Part shown: piece by piece, positions 44,018 to 53,900 of the stretch
Position numbering within the stretch: the first letter of the stretch is position 1
Layout of the letters: every line of letters starts with the position of its first letter
Assembly (NCBI GenBank): GCA_937899245.1
Contig: CALDKB010000053.1
Coordinates: 23,228 to 87,227 of the forward strand
From: an uncultured Bacteroidales bacterium
GTDB lineage: Bacteria > Bacteroidota > Bacteroidia > Bacteroidales > ML635J-15
DNA length: 64,000 bases
Direction of reading: 5' to 3'
Made by a program: the position numbers and the translations under genes
The notes under the pieces: generated by a model
What the model saw: the letters and a program-made list of their open reading frames with translations, nothing else
Told to the model about the DNA's origin: nothing
The model's database searches: none

Positions 44018-45781
44018 TTATTTTTCTCTCAAGTCAACTTTGATTTCGAGTTCATCAAGCTGTGCCTGTGCAAGTGGGGCAGGAGAGCCGCTCATAACAT
44101 CGCGTCCGGAATTGTTCTTCGGGAATGCGATGAAGTCGCGGATACTGTCGGCACCGGCAAAGATAGAGCAAAGGCGGTCGAAACCGAAAGCCAAGCCAGC
44201 GTGTGGCGGTGCTCCATATTCAAATGCGCCCATCAGGAAGCCAAATTGCTCCTGTGCCTGTTCGTCGGTAAAGCCCAAAGTGTGGAACATCTTGTTCTGC
44301 AAGTTTCTATCGTGTATACGAATAGAACCGCCGCCAACTTCGCAACCGTTCATTACTATATCGTATGCATTTGCACGTATGTCGCCCCATTTGCTAGGAT
44401 TGTCAAGCAATGCTTCGTCTTCTGGCTTCGGAGCTGTAAACGGGTGGTGCATAGCATAGTAGCGCTGAGTTTCCTCGTCCCATTCCAAAAGCGGGAAGTC
44501 TATAACCCATAGCGGAGCAAACTTCTGCGGGTCGCGGAGACCTAGCTGGTTACCCATTTCGAGACGAAGTTCGTTCAACTGTTTGCGAGTCTTCATGGCC
44601 GGACCGCAAAGTATAAGCATCAAGTCGCCTGGCTTAGCGTCGAACTTGTCGGCAACTTTCTTCAAATCCTCGGCAGTGTAGAACTTGTCAACTGACGACT
44701 TGAATGTACCGTCGGCATTGTATTTTACGTAAACCATTCCGCCTGCGCCAACTTGAGGACGCTTAACGAATTCGGTTAGTTGGTCGAGTTGCTTGCGTGT
44801 ATATTCTGCGCAGCCAGTTGCGTTGATTCCGACAACTAGTTCGGCACCGTCGAACAAACCGAAACCTTTGCCCTTTACAACGTCGTTGATTTCAACGAAT
44901 TTCATTCCAAAGCGGATGTCCGGCTTGTCGCTGCCATAGTATTTCATGGCGTCGTGCCAAGTCATGCGCGGGAATTTGTCAAACTCGATTCCTTTTATTT
45001 CCTTGAACAAATGCTTAGCAAGACCTTCAAAAGTATTCAGGACATCTTCTTGCTCAACAAATGACATTTCGCAGTCTATCTGTGTAAATTCTGGCTGGCG
45101 GTCGGCTCTCAAGTCTTCGTCGCGGAAACAACGTACAATTTGGAAATAGCGGTCGAAGCCGGCAACCATAAGAAGCTGCTTGTACTGTTGCGGGCTCTGA
45201 GGCAAAGCGTAGAATTCGCCAGGATTCATTCTTGAAGGAACAACAAAATCGCGGGCACCTTCTGGTGTAGATTTAATTAGGAAAGGTGTTTCTATTTCAA
45301 GGAAATTCAGTTTGCTCAAGTAGTTGCGGACAAGGATTGCCATATTGTGGCGGAGTTCCAAGTTGCGGCGAACTGGATTTCTACGGAGGTCAAGATAACG
45401 ATATTTCATGCGGATATCATCGCCGCCGTCGCTTTCGTCTTCAATAGTAAAAGGAGGTACTTTGCTGACATTCAAAAGCTTGAATTCAGAAACACGAACT
45501 TCGATTTCGCCTGTCGGCATATTCGGGTTCTTTGATTCGCGTTCAACAACAGTTCCTTTAGCTTGAATTACATATTCTCGTCCGAACGAACGTGCCTGTT
45601 CAATTAATTCTGGTTTGCTGATGCCATCCTGCAAAAACAATTGAGTAATGCCGTAGCGGTCGCGAAGGTCAATCCAAATAAGCGCACCTTTGTCACGAAC
45701 GCGCTGTACCCAGCCGCTAAGCGTAACTTCCTGTCCTGCATTTGCAAGGCGCAGTTCACCACAAGTATGAGTTCTATACAT
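44018..45781 (-). CDS. aspS: Aspartyl-tRNA synthetase
   Basis: A 587-residue bacterial-type enzyme. The N-terminal OB fold opens with YRTHTCGELRLANAGQEVTL; class II motif 2 is FRDEDLRADRQPEFTQIDCE; a GAD insertion lies around residues 290-420; motif 3 is GLAFGFDRLCSIFAG near residue 540. It charges tRNA-Asp. Since AsnRS is also encoded, tRNA-Asn does not need to pass through mischarging. It stands alone on its own promoter. Confidence 0.97.
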   Translation of the reverse strand: MYRTHTCGELRLANAGQEVTLSGWVQRVRDKGALIWIDLRDRYGITQLFLQDGISKPELIEQARSFGREYVIQAKGTVVERESKNPNMPTGEIEVRVSEFKLLNVSKVPPFTIEDESDGGDDIRMKYRYLDLRRNPVRRNLELRHNMAILVRNYLSKLNFLEIETPFLIKSTPEGARDFVVPSRMNPGEFYALPQSPQQYKQLLMVAGFDRYFQIVRCFRDEDLRADRQPEFTQIDCEMSFVEQEDVLNTFEGLAKHLFKEIKGIEFDKFPRMTWHDAMKYYGSDKPDIRFGMKFVEINDVVKGKGFGLFDGAELVVGINATGCAEYTRKQLDQLTEFVKRPQVGAGGMVYVKYNADGTFKSSVDKFYTAEDLKKVADKFDAKPGDLMLILCGPAMKTRKQLNELRLEMGNQLGLRDPQKFAPLWVIDFPLLEWDEETQRYYAMHHPFTAPKPEDEALLDNPSKWGDIRANAYDIVMNGCEVGGGSIRIHDRNLQNKMFHTLGFTDEQAQEQFGFLMGAFEYGAPPHAGLAFGFDRLCSIFAGADSIRDFIAFPKNNSGRDVMSGSPAPLAQAQLDELEIKVDLREK

Positions 45782-45802
45782 AGTTCTTTTTTTTTAGTGG
45801 TG

Positions 45803-45810
45803 CAAAATTA
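45803..45810 (-). promoter_or_regulatory. -7 element for aspS
   Basis: The minus strand reads TAATTTTG, 21 bases before the aspS ATG. At 20 bases upstream stands GTTG, one mismatch from TTTG. Confidence 0.55.
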
Positions 45811-45868
45811 AGGATTTGAATGTGATATAACAACAATTTTTTATTGTCATTATTTATCAAATTTTAGA

Positions 45869-45876
45869 TATTTTTG
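45869..45876 (+). promoter_or_regulatory. -7 element for the HEAT-like gene
   Basis: TATTTTTG matches TAnnTTTG, 21 bases before ATG 45898. It makes the in-frame upstream codon at 45874 an impossible start. A -33 TTTG is not clear. Confidence 0.5.
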
Positions 45877-45897
45877 CATGGACAAAGAAGTAAAATT

Positions 45898-46434
45898 ATG
45901 ATTGACGAAACGAAACTAAGCAAGGAGCAGAAAAAGATTATCGCAGATTTGCACAGTCCTGATGAATCGGTAATTATAGACACCATTTATGCCATTCGCG
46001 ATATAGGTGGCGAATATTGCGTTCAGCCGATGATTGAGGTTTTTTTCAGCACTCCGTTTGAAAATGTGCGTCAGGAAATAAGTCGTGTCTTTGTTGACAT
46101 GAAGAGTTCCAAGGCAGCAAAATATGTTCTTGAAGCTTTGCCTGCATACATGAACCATAAGTTAATAGGAACTTTTATTTCTAGTCTATGGCAGTCCTCG
46201 TTAGTTTTTGACGATGTTTCTATGTTTGTGGAGAAATTTGTAAATGCCGACGAAATAATGGCTCTTGACTGTATGTCGTTGGTAGAGAATAATTTAGGCA
46301 ACCTTAAACCAGAGTCTGCACAACATTGCTACGAAATTGTTAAAAATAATTTTTCATCCTTTGAAGGTGTGAAAATGACTCTGGCTCAGGAACTTATGGA
46401 GATGTTGAGTGGGGCTGGCGATAAAATTCTTTAG
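45898..46434 (+). CDS. HEAT-repeat-like helical protein
   Basis: About 178 residues from ATG 45898. It is all-helical with two or three repeats of HEAT type, for example SPDESVIIDTIYAIRDIGGE and FSTPFENVRQEISRVFVDMK, and no signal peptide. Such proteins are scaffolds for protein contacts. No partner is evident; it is a single-gene unit divergent from aspS. Confidence 0.7.
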   Translation: MIDETKLSKEQKKIIADLHSPDESVIIDTIYAIRDIGGEYCVQPMIEVFFSTPFENVRQEISRVFVDMKSSKAAKYVLEALPAYMNHKLIGTFISSLWQSSLVFDDVSMFVEKFVNADEIMALDCMSLVENNLGNLKPESAQHCYEIVKNNFSSFEGVKMTLAQELMEMLSGAGDKIL

Positions 46435-46500
46435 GTGAATACGTAAAATCGGTATTATTACTTATTTCTATATTGTCCGGTAAGTATATTTTTGCATTGT

Positions 46501-46590
46501 GTAAAAATCAAAAGCAAGAGGCAAAAATAAAGTTTTTTGTAATTCAACATTTTAAGGGCAATAAAAAAGGTGCAGCAATGCACCTTTTTT
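46501..46590 (+). ncRNA. Candidate short intergenic transcript
   Basis: A TAnnTTTG match (TATTTTTG, 46487-46494) lies 53 bases after the HEAT-like stop and is followed about 70 bases later by a strong terminator, with no open reading frame between. This would give an RNA of about 90 bases. AT-rich intergenic DNA yields such matches by chance, and the terminator may simply belong to the HEAT-like gene, so support is weak. Confidence 0.25.
46563..46590. terminator. Terminator after the HEAT-like gene
   Basis: AAAAAAGGTGC and GCACCTTTTTT form a perfect 11-bp stem with a 6-base loop. It works in both directions. Confidence 0.85.
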
Positions 46591-46600
46591 ATTTAAAAAT

Positions 46601-46624
46601 AATGCCTTCGCGAACGAAGGCATT
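46601..46624. terminator. Second hairpin between converging genes
   Basis: AATGCCTTCG and CGAAGGCATT form a perfect 10-bp stem with loop CGAA, 44 bases from the hisS stop. On the minus strand the tail is ATTTTTA, so it may serve hisS. Confidence 0.65.
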
Positions 46625-46667
46625 TATAATACCGGCTTTATTTTACCCCTCAGAATTGCTTCCGGCA

Positions 46668-48029
46668 TTATTTTATGAAATTAGCTATTTCGCTTTGTTT
46701 AATGTTTTTTTGTTCGCCAGTTAGCATGTTTTTAACTGTAGCAGCCCCACTTGCAATTTCGTTTTCACCAATTATGACTACAAATGGTATCTTGTGAGTG
46801 TCGGCATATTTGAACTGCTTGTCGAACTTGGCCTTTTCGGGGAAAATCTCACAGCTTATGCCTTGCTGGCGAAGTTCGTGTGCAATTTCAATGCAGACAT
46901 TTTCCTCGTTCTTGCCAAAGTTAACAAATAGAGCCCTGCTGCTAACGTCGGTATCTTTTGGGAACAAGTCAAGTTGTGTCAAAACATCGTAGATTCTGTC
47001 GGCACCAAACGAAACGCCCACACCGGAAACGTCCTTCAAGCCGAAGATGCCGGTAAGGTTGTCGTAGCGACCGCCGCCGCAAATACTGCCAATCTCTACA
47101 TCGTTTGCCTTTACCTCGAAAATGGCTCCTGTGTAGTAGTTAAGTCCGCGGGCAAGACTAAGGTCTAGTTCTACGTTTATGCCAAGTTTGTGGCTGCGTA
47201 TGTAGTCGAATATGACATTCATTTCCTCGATGCCAGCTTTGCCGACTTCTGTGTTGCCAATGATGCTTTCGATAAGCTTGAAGGTTTCGTCGGTGTCGCC
47301 TTTGTTTTCGAGTATTGGCTTCAGCTTGTCTATTGCAGTTTCCGAAAGTCCGTTTTCGCGAAGCTCGTCGGCAACTTTTTCAATGCCGATTTTGTCAATC
47401 TTGTCGATTGCAACTGTAATTGCTACGAATTTGTCGGCTTCGCCAATAGCTTCAGCTATTCCCGAAAGAATCTTTCTGTTGTTTATCTTTAATGTTACCG
47501 AGATGCCAAGTTTTGCAAATACATCGTTGATAATCTGTATTAGTTCAAATTCGTTGAACAATGATTTGGAACCAATGATGTCGACGTCGCATTGGTAGAA
47601 TTCTCTGTATCTGCCTTTCTGCGGTTTGTCGGCGCGCCATACTGGCTGAATCTGGTAGCGCTTGAAAGGGAAGACAATGTCGTTTCTGTGCTGTACGACG
47701 AAACGTGCGAATGGAACGGTAAGGTCGTAGCGGAGACCTTTTTCAGAAACTAGGCTAGTAAGTTCACCAATAGTTTTATCGCCAAGGTTTTCGCCAGCCA
47801 ATTTTTCTGCAAAGTTTCCGGAGTTAAGGATCTTGAACAGAAGTTTGTCTCCTTCGTTACCGTATTTGCCGAGTAGGGTAGAGAGGGTTTCCATTGCAGG
47901 AGTTTCAATTTGTGAGAATCCGTATGCATGGAAAACTTCCTTTATAGTGTTGAAGATATAGTTTCTTCTATTCATTTCGGCAGGACCGAAATCGCGTGTT
48001 CCTTTTGGCGTAGATACTTGCTGTGCCAT
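46668..48029 (-). CDS. hisS: Histidyl-tRNA synthetase
   Basis: A 453-residue class II enzyme. Visible are GTRDFGPAEMNRRNYI near the start, RYDLTVPFARFV, RYQIQPVWRADKPQKGRYRE with motif 2, and ARGLNYYTG followed by GGGRYDNLTGIFG of the histidine-binding site. The C-terminal anticodon-binding domain covers about the last 95 residues. It follows ychF after 11 bases on the same strand. Confidence 0.97.
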   Translation of the reverse strand: MAQQVSTPKGTRDFGPAEMNRRNYIFNTIKEVFHAYGFSQIETPAMETLSTLLGKYGNEGDKLLFKILNSGNFAEKLAGENLGDKTIGELTSLVSEKGLRYDLTVPFARFVVQHRNDIVFPFKRYQIQPVWRADKPQKGRYREFYQCDVDIIGSKSLFNEFELIQIINDVFAKLGISVTLKINNRKILSGIAEAIGEADKFVAITVAIDKIDKIGIEKVADELRENGLSETAIDKLKPILENKGDTDETFKLIESIIGNTEVGKAGIEEMNVIFDYIRSHKLGINVELDLSLARGLNYYTGAIFEVKANDVEIGSICGGGRYDNLTGIFGLKDVSGVGVSFGADRIYDVLTQLDLFPKDTDVSSRALFVNFGKNEENVCIEIAHELRQQGISCEIFPEKAKFDKQFKYADTHKIPFVVIIGENEIASGAATVKNMLTGEQKNIKQSEIANFIK

Positions 48030-48040
48030 TTTCTTTGCTT

Positions 48041-49138
48041 TTATACGTTAAATCTAATGTTCAATATGTCTCCGTCCTCAACGACGTAAGTTTTTCCTTC
48101 AACGTGGAATTTACCGGCATTCTTGACTGCATTTTCTGAGCCAAGAGTGATGAAGTCGTTGTATTTCATAACTTCTGCGCGGATGAAACCTCTTTGAAGG
48201 TCGCTGTGGATAACGCCGGCAGCTTCTGGTGCGGTTTCGCCCTTGTGGATTGTCCACGCCCTGATTTCCTTTGGACCGACAGTAAAGAACGACTGAAGGT
48301 TAAGCAGGTCGTATGCTTCGCGGATGATTCTGTTGACACTAGGTTCTTGAAGTCCGTAGTCGGCAAGGAATTCCTGTTTTTCCTCGTCGGTGTCGAGTTC
48401 GGAGATTTCCGATTCCAATGCAGCTGCAATTGTGAGAATCTTGACATCGCTACCTTCTAATGCTTTCTTTACGGCGTCAACGTATTTGTTTCCGTCCTTT
48501 ATGGAACCCTCGTCGATATTGCATACGTACATTACCGGTTTTGTGGTTAGAAGGAAAAGGTCGGATATGTATTTCTTGTCTTCTTCCTTTACAGGAGCCG
48601 TGCGGGCATTCTGCATATTCTCGAGATGCTCCTGATAAATCTTCAACACTTCAACAGCTTGTTTTGCTTCCTTGTCGCCGACCTTTACGAGCTTTTCCAT
48701 TCTCGTAATCTTTTTACCTATTGATTCCAAATCTTTGATTTGAAGTTCAAGGTCGATAGTTTCCATGTCCCTGACTGGGTCAACTGAGCCGTCGATATGA
48801 GGGAGGTTCTCGTCGTCGAAGCAGCGAAGAACGTGAATTAGTGCATCTGCATTTCTGATGTCGGCAAGGAACTGGTTTCCAACGCCTTCACCATGGTTCG
48901 AGCCTTTGGTAAGTCCGGGAATGTCGACAATGTCAACAGTGGCCGGTACCAATTTTTCTGTTGGCTGGAATTTTTCCATTTCCTGAAGGCGCGAATCCGG
49001 AACAGAAATTACACCTATATTAGACTTGTTGCTTGAAAAGGCAAAGTTGCTTGTCTCTGCCTTAGTTTTCGACATGCAATTGAAAACTGTGGTCTTACCG
49101 CAGTTTGCAATGCCTATTATTCCACAATGTAAACCCAT
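48041..49138 (-). CDS. ychF: Ribosome-binding ATPase/GTPase YchF
   Basis: A 365-residue OBG-family nucleotidase. The P-loop is GIANCGKTTVFN, with IANC in place of the usual LPNV; DIVDIPGLTKGSNHGEGVGN supplies the next motif in two parts, and a C-terminal TGS domain (SFFTVGPKEIRAWTIHKG, QRGFIRAEV) is present. It binds ribosomes and hydrolyses ATP, with a role in stress and translation control. It leads the ychF-hisS operon. Confidence 0.96.
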   Translation of the reverse strand: MGLHCGIIGIANCGKTTVFNCMSKTKAETSNFAFSSNKSNIGVISVPDSRLQEMEKFQPTEKLVPATVDIVDIPGLTKGSNHGEGVGNQFLADIRNADALIHVLRCFDDENLPHIDGSVDPVRDMETIDLELQIKDLESIGKKITRMEKLVKVGDKEAKQAVEVLKIYQEHLENMQNARTAPVKEEDKKYISDLFLLTTKPVMYVCNIDEGSIKDGNKYVDAVKKALEGSDVKILTIAAALESEISELDTDEEKQEFLADYGLQEPSVNRIIREAYDLLNLQSFFTVGPKEIRAWTIHKGETAPEAAGVIHSDLQRGFIRAEVMKYNDFITLGSENAVKNAGKFHVEGKTYVVEDGDILNIRFNV

Positions 49139-49163
49139 TTGTTTATATTAATTTTTTGAGTCG

Positions 49164-49171
49164 CAAATTTA
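49164..49171 (-). promoter_or_regulatory. -7 element for ychF-hisS
   Basis: The minus strand reads TAAATTTG, 25 bases before the ychF ATG. The nearest upstream TTTG is 23 bases away and forms part of the preceding terminator stem. Confidence 0.5.
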
Positions 49172-49194
49172 ATAATAATTATTGGTGTAAAAAA

Positions 49195-49218
49195 CAAATG
49201 CGGCTCACACCGCATTTG
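49195..49218 (-). terminator. Terminator after the type B T9SS substrate
   Basis: CAAATGCGG (49195-49203) and CCGCATTTG (49210-49218) form a perfect stem with a 6-base loop; on the minus strand a run of T residues follows. It ends the 49237-50745 transcript and lies immediately before the ychF promoter. Confidence 0.85.
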
Positions 49219-49236
49219 TAATTGAAAAAGAATTTT

Positions 49237-50745
49237 TTATTCCATAAGAAGGAAGAATGTTCCTGTCTTGCTGTATTCTTTATCCTTGTAATCGGCGTAT
49301 TTTATCTTGTAGATGTAGTAGTCGGTGTGATAATAAGTTTTAGCGTCTTTACCGCTCCAGCCTTCCTGAACGTTGGTGGTTTTGAAAACTTGCTGTCCCC
49401 ATCTGTCGTAAATGATAAATTCGTATGGGAAATCCTTGACAAAGGACATTACAGGCTTGAAAGTTCTGTTAACCTCTTCCTTTGAAGTAATGTTGAAGGC
49501 CGTTGGAACCCAAACAATTGGAGCTTCGTATACGCAAGCCAAGTTGGAACGGCTGTAATTTTGTGTTCCGTCGGAACTGTTTTCGTATGCCTCAACGAAG
49601 TAGCAGAATGTATTTGTGAGGTAAATGCCTTTGTCGTGACATTTTTTTACATAAGCGGAAATATCGTTTTCAAAATCGAGTGAACCGGGGCCATTGCTGC
49701 CTAATTCGGTTGTTACACCATCGAAATAGCTGTAAATTTTGTAGTTGAAAACGCCGCCCGGCCATTCCTTATAGTCGCTCCATTCAAGTTCATGATATGT
49801 TGCGTCTGTTGATTCTGCCTTGAGAAGAATGTTGCTGGCGATGTTAGATGTCTTCGATGTCTGTCCGCACGGGTCGATTGATGCGAGTTTGTAATAATAA
49901 ATGTATTGAGAAGCGTCAACGTCGCTGTCGGTATAAACAATTTGAGTTTGTCCGGTAAATGGGAAACTAGCGATAGAGTTGTACTCTCCGTCGATGCTTG
50001 TAGATCTTAGAAGTTGGAATTCAACAATTTCGCCAGAATTTGTAATTTGGAAGCTAAGTGTAATATTCTGGTTTTCATCAACGTTGGCATAGTTGGCTTT
50101 GATGGATAGCGGACCTTCGTGTCCTGAAGCAGTAAGGCTTACAGAGTTAGAGGTTGCTGTAATGCCATCGTTGCGAACAGCTTCGATGTAGTAGCAGTAC
50201 CAACGGCCGTTAACAAGATTTTCGTCGACAAATTCTGTTGTGGTCGAAGGCAAGGTCTTTATAAGCTGGTAGTCGGTACCTGTAAAGCGTCTATATACGC
50301 GGTAGTTTGCAATATTGTATTCCCATCCTACATATTCTGACCAAGTGAGAGTTGCTTTGTGTTCGCATTTGTCGTAAGCTGTTTTTAGGTATATGGTAGA
50401 ATGTGGGCTTGTTATAGAGCTTTTGAAACCTTCGGTGTCGTATGCTGCGAGTCTGTATCTTTCGCTGCCGGCATTGGCCGATGAGCTTGAATATTCGTAA
50501 GCAGTGGTTTCGCGGCCTATAACGGTGTCGAGGGTTGTTGTAATGTTGTCGACAATCTTGTAAACTATATAACCGGCAACGTCAAGAGAATCGCTTTGGA
50601 GCCAAGTCAACCTAACAGCAGTTGGGCTTGTTTCGGGAAGAACACTTGCCGATTGGAATTTGGGTGGGTCGGGAAGAGTGTTCTGAGCCATTGCCGATAT
50701 GCTGAGAACTATTAATAATACCGATAAAAGTTTCTTCATGTTCAT
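49237..50745 (-). CDS. T9SS type B secreted protein with Fn3-like modules
   Basis: A 502-residue protein with a signal peptide (ends SAMAQ). Residues 25-410 contain about four fibronectin III-like units with repeated motifs such as LTWLQSDSLDVAGYIVYKI, VYRRFTGTDYQLIKTL and YYYKLASIDPCG. The last 85 residues are a type B sorting domain (VPTAFNITSKEEVNRTFKP, IIYDRWGQQVFKT, GTFFLLME). The pattern NFFTPNGDG of classical type B tails is changed to TAFNITSKEE here. No PorP/SprF gene is adjacent, unlike the substrate at 8795. ATG 50739 is an alternative start. Confidence 0.87.
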   Translation of the reverse strand: MNMKKLLSVLLIVLSISAMAQNTLPDPPKFQSASVLPETSPTAVRLTWLQSDSLDVAGYIVYKIVDNITTTLDTVIGRETTAYEYSSSSANAGSERYRLAAYDTEGFKSSITSPHSTIYLKTAYDKCEHKATLTWSEYVGWEYNIANYRVYRRFTGTDYQLIKTLPSTTTEFVDENLVNGRWYCYYIEAVRNDGITATSNSVSLTASGHEGPLSIKANYANVDENQNITLSFQITNSGEIVEFQLLRSTSIDGEYNSIASFPFTGQTQIVYTDSDVDASQYIYYYKLASIDPCGQTSKTSNIASNILLKAESTDATYHELEWSDYKEWPGGVFNYKIYSYFDGVTTELGSNGPGSLDFENDISAYVKKCHDKGIYLTNTFCYFVEAYENSSDGTQNYSRSNLACVYEAPIVWVPTAFNITSKEEVNRTFKPVMSFVKDFPYEFIIYDRWGQQVFKTTNVQEGWSGKDAKTYYHTDYYIYKIKYADYKDKEYSKTGTFFLLME

Positions 50746-50836
50746 CCTTTTATATGTCGAGAAATCAATTGTTTTGCATTTTAAAGTGCTGATAACCAGC
50801 GCTTGTAAAATGGTTTGCCTTCAAAAGAATTTCCTT

Positions 50837-50868
50837 CAAAATTAAATGCAATTATTTTAATTCGCAAA
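50837..50868 (-). promoter_or_regulatory. Promoter of the type B substrate gene
   Basis: The minus strand has TTTG (50868-50865), 20 bases, then TAATTTTG (50844-50837). The leader of about 85 bases contains a small hairpin, GCTG-gttat-CAGC, near 50787-50799. Confidence 0.65.
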
Positions 50869-50925
50869 TATAAATTATTTTTTGCTTTAACACGATAGAT
50901 TTCGCTTGTTTTTCTGCAAAAAAAT

Positions 50926-50953
50926 AAAGGCCTCCTTTTTGAAGGAGACCTTT
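50926..50953 (-). terminator. Terminator after the subtilisin-like gene
   Basis: AAAGGcCTCCTT pairs with AAGGAGaCCTTT (one mismatch) around a 4-base loop; on the minus strand a T-rich run follows. It lies 26 bases after the stop. Confidence 0.85.
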
Positions 50954-50978
50954 ATAAGTTTTAGTTTGGATACTAAGA

Positions 50979-53900
50979 TTATAGCTTAACGATTTGATGG
51001 TTGATAACCTTGTCGCCGTTAATTATTCTAATAGTGAAGTTTCCTGTTTTGCTGTTGTCGATGCTGATTGATTCAGTAGAACTGTTGATGGCGCCATTAG
51101 CGATTACCTTTCCGGTAACGTCGAATATTTCGTAGGTTGAGCCTTCGCAGTTTTCGATGTTGATCAATCCTTCTGTTGGGTTAGGGTAGATTGAAATTGC
51201 ACCCATACCAAAGTCTTCTATGCTGTTTGTGCTTGTCCTGATGTAGAAGCTTTGTGTTGTTTCGTAAAGAGCATCTGCGACAACAAGGGTGATATGAGAT
51301 CCGTTACCAACGATTGTTGCAGTCTGTGGAGTGCCGCTAAGTGTTGCAGTTCCGTCACCGTTGTCGGTCAAGGTTGCCCATGATGGTTTTTCGGTCGCAG
51401 TGATTGTCAGCTGGTCGTTATCTGCATCATCGCAATTGATTTCGTAAACGTATTCAACGTATTGAACGGCTGTGGTTACTGGTGTGGATGTAAATACCGG
51501 AGCCACATTTGTGGTGTGAACGGTAATTGTGAACGGCTGTGTTGCAGTTTCGTCACTATCCTCTGCAGTTAATACAACGTTGAAATCCTGACTGATAGCA
51601 TTGATGTGTGGTACAGTTCCGCTGAGAACGACCTCTCCGTCGGTTTCGGTAAGAGTTAGCCATTCTGGTCCTGAAGTCAGAGAGATTGTAATTGGGTTTC
51701 CTGTTTCGTTTTCGGCAATAACAGTGTATGAGTACTGGCTGTCTTCGTCGATGTCGGTTATAGGCAATGACGTGAAGTGCAATCCCATGTTGATTCCTTT
51801 CCACTTGTATATTCCGCCATTGTTTTCATCCCAATTGAAACCGCCTGCCCAGCCGGTATTTATGTCGTACATTCTAACATACAGGTACTGGATTGAGTCG
51901 TCGAGCATTTCCCAAGTTGTACCCCAGTCGGTTGAGTATGCTGAGAAGTCCTGGGTGTAGTCGCTCTTCGAGCTTGTTGCTACGATCATGCCGGGAGTGC
52001 CAGGAACGAGAGAGAATGACGAGAAGTATTCGTCTTCTACGTTTACTGGTGTCCATGTTGCGCCGCCGTCAGTAGTTCTGAGGAATTCCCATGCTGAAGA
52101 AGCGCCTGTCGTTGAGTTGTATGTAACAGCAGTAACGGCTCCGTTCATTTCGTCTGCCCACGACATTTCGGTAATCATCTTTGAAGTTCCAGTGCTAATG
52201 ACAGTCCATGTTGCACCCTTGTCGGATGTCTTGTATATTCTACCTTGATTTGTTCCAAACCAGGAAATGTCGCCAAGCGAGAAGTCGAGGCCGACAGTAC
52301 TTGCTTCGCTGCTTTGTGCGGCCGGAGCTTCTACTGCAGTCCAAGTTTCGCCACCGTCGGTAGTTCTGTAGATTTCAAATGCGCCGCTAATAGGGTCGCC
52401 CTGTGCGTAACCTTCGTTTTCGTTGAAGAAGTGTATTACGTTAAGGAAACTGCTTGAGTTTGAGTAGAGTTCTTCTCCCTGACGAGTCCAAGTGTCGCCG
52501 CCGTCGGTAGTCTTGAAGATTGCACCGCCACCATTGGTTGTCCCATTGTAGTTTGCCATCCATGCTGTGGTTGCGCTAACCGGGCTGATGTCGGCCGGCA
52601 TCCATTCTTCGCCGTAGCTGAAAGTTTTTGGTGTCCAGTTGATACCGCCATTTGTTGTTACGCCGAAATCGCGGGCAACAGTTCCGTCGGTTCCGTTAAG
52701 AGTTGTGAACCAAACAGTTTGAGGGTCAACAATGCTGATGTTGTACGAACCTCTATATTGTGTTGCAAAGTGAGTTGCTTGTTCCTGCCATGCGCTTTCG
52801 CCCAAGGTGTTGCTTTGTCCAACCAGAATGAAGTAGGTCTTGGTTTCGCTGTCGGTGTTGGTGCCGTCGCTAACTGTAAGTTTTACCTGATAGATACCTT
52901 CTTCGTTGTAAGCGATTCCTTCTGGATTCTGAACGTCAGAAGTTGCTGGTGTTCCGCCTTCGAATTCCCATGACCATGAAGTTGGGTTTCCGATTGTTCT
53001 GTCGGTGAAGTTTACGGAGCTGCCTATAGCAAGAACGATTTCGCTAGCTTCGAAATCGGCAACAAGGTCCTGGCTGAGAAGTCCGGCAGCGTGAACTGCA
53101 GCGTAAGCGTCGATACGGCCGGCGCCCATGCTGTCGACAAATTCAGGGTTGATAGCGTCGACGTTAATGCAAGTGCTCTTTATGACAGCTGTAAGTTCTT
53201 CGGGAGTAAGAGTTGGGTTCTTTGAAAGAACAAGACCAGCGAGTCCAGATGCAACAGGGCAAGCCATTGATGTTCCCTGCATGATGTCGTAGTTTCCGGT
53301 AACGCCTGCAGAACCAGCACCACCAGTAGTGATGTCGGCGGTATTTCCGCTTAATGCGGCAGAAAGCATTTCGGACAAGGAACCGGCTTCGTTGTATGTT
53401 GTGCTTAAAACTGAGAAGCTGCTAAGGCCTAGAGCGTCTTGGTATGCGTAACCGCCCGGAGAGAGGAAGTCGAGCCAAGTTCCGTAGCATGAGAAGTCGG
53501 ACTTCTTGTCGTCGGTGTCGCAAGAACCAACAGCAAGAACATGTTTCAAAGCTGCTGGATAAGCTGTGTAGTTTACAGGGACATCAGCACCAGCTTGAGT
53601 TTCCATTCCGTTGCCATTGTTTCCGGCTGCGCCAAGAAGAATACAACCTTTGTTGTAAGCATAGTTTACAATATTCTGCATAGTCTGGAAAACTTGAGGA
53701 GAGCCCCATGACATATTAATTACATCGGCGCCGTTGTCGGCTGCGTAAATAATACCTTCGTATCCGGCAGCCATCGACTGTCCGTCGGTTGCATCGCTAC
53801 CGAGCTTTACGGCCATGATGCTGACACCGCTACCGATTGAAGCCACGCCGATACCGTTGTTCTTTTCGGCACCGATAAGGCCGGCAGAGTGAGTTCCGTG

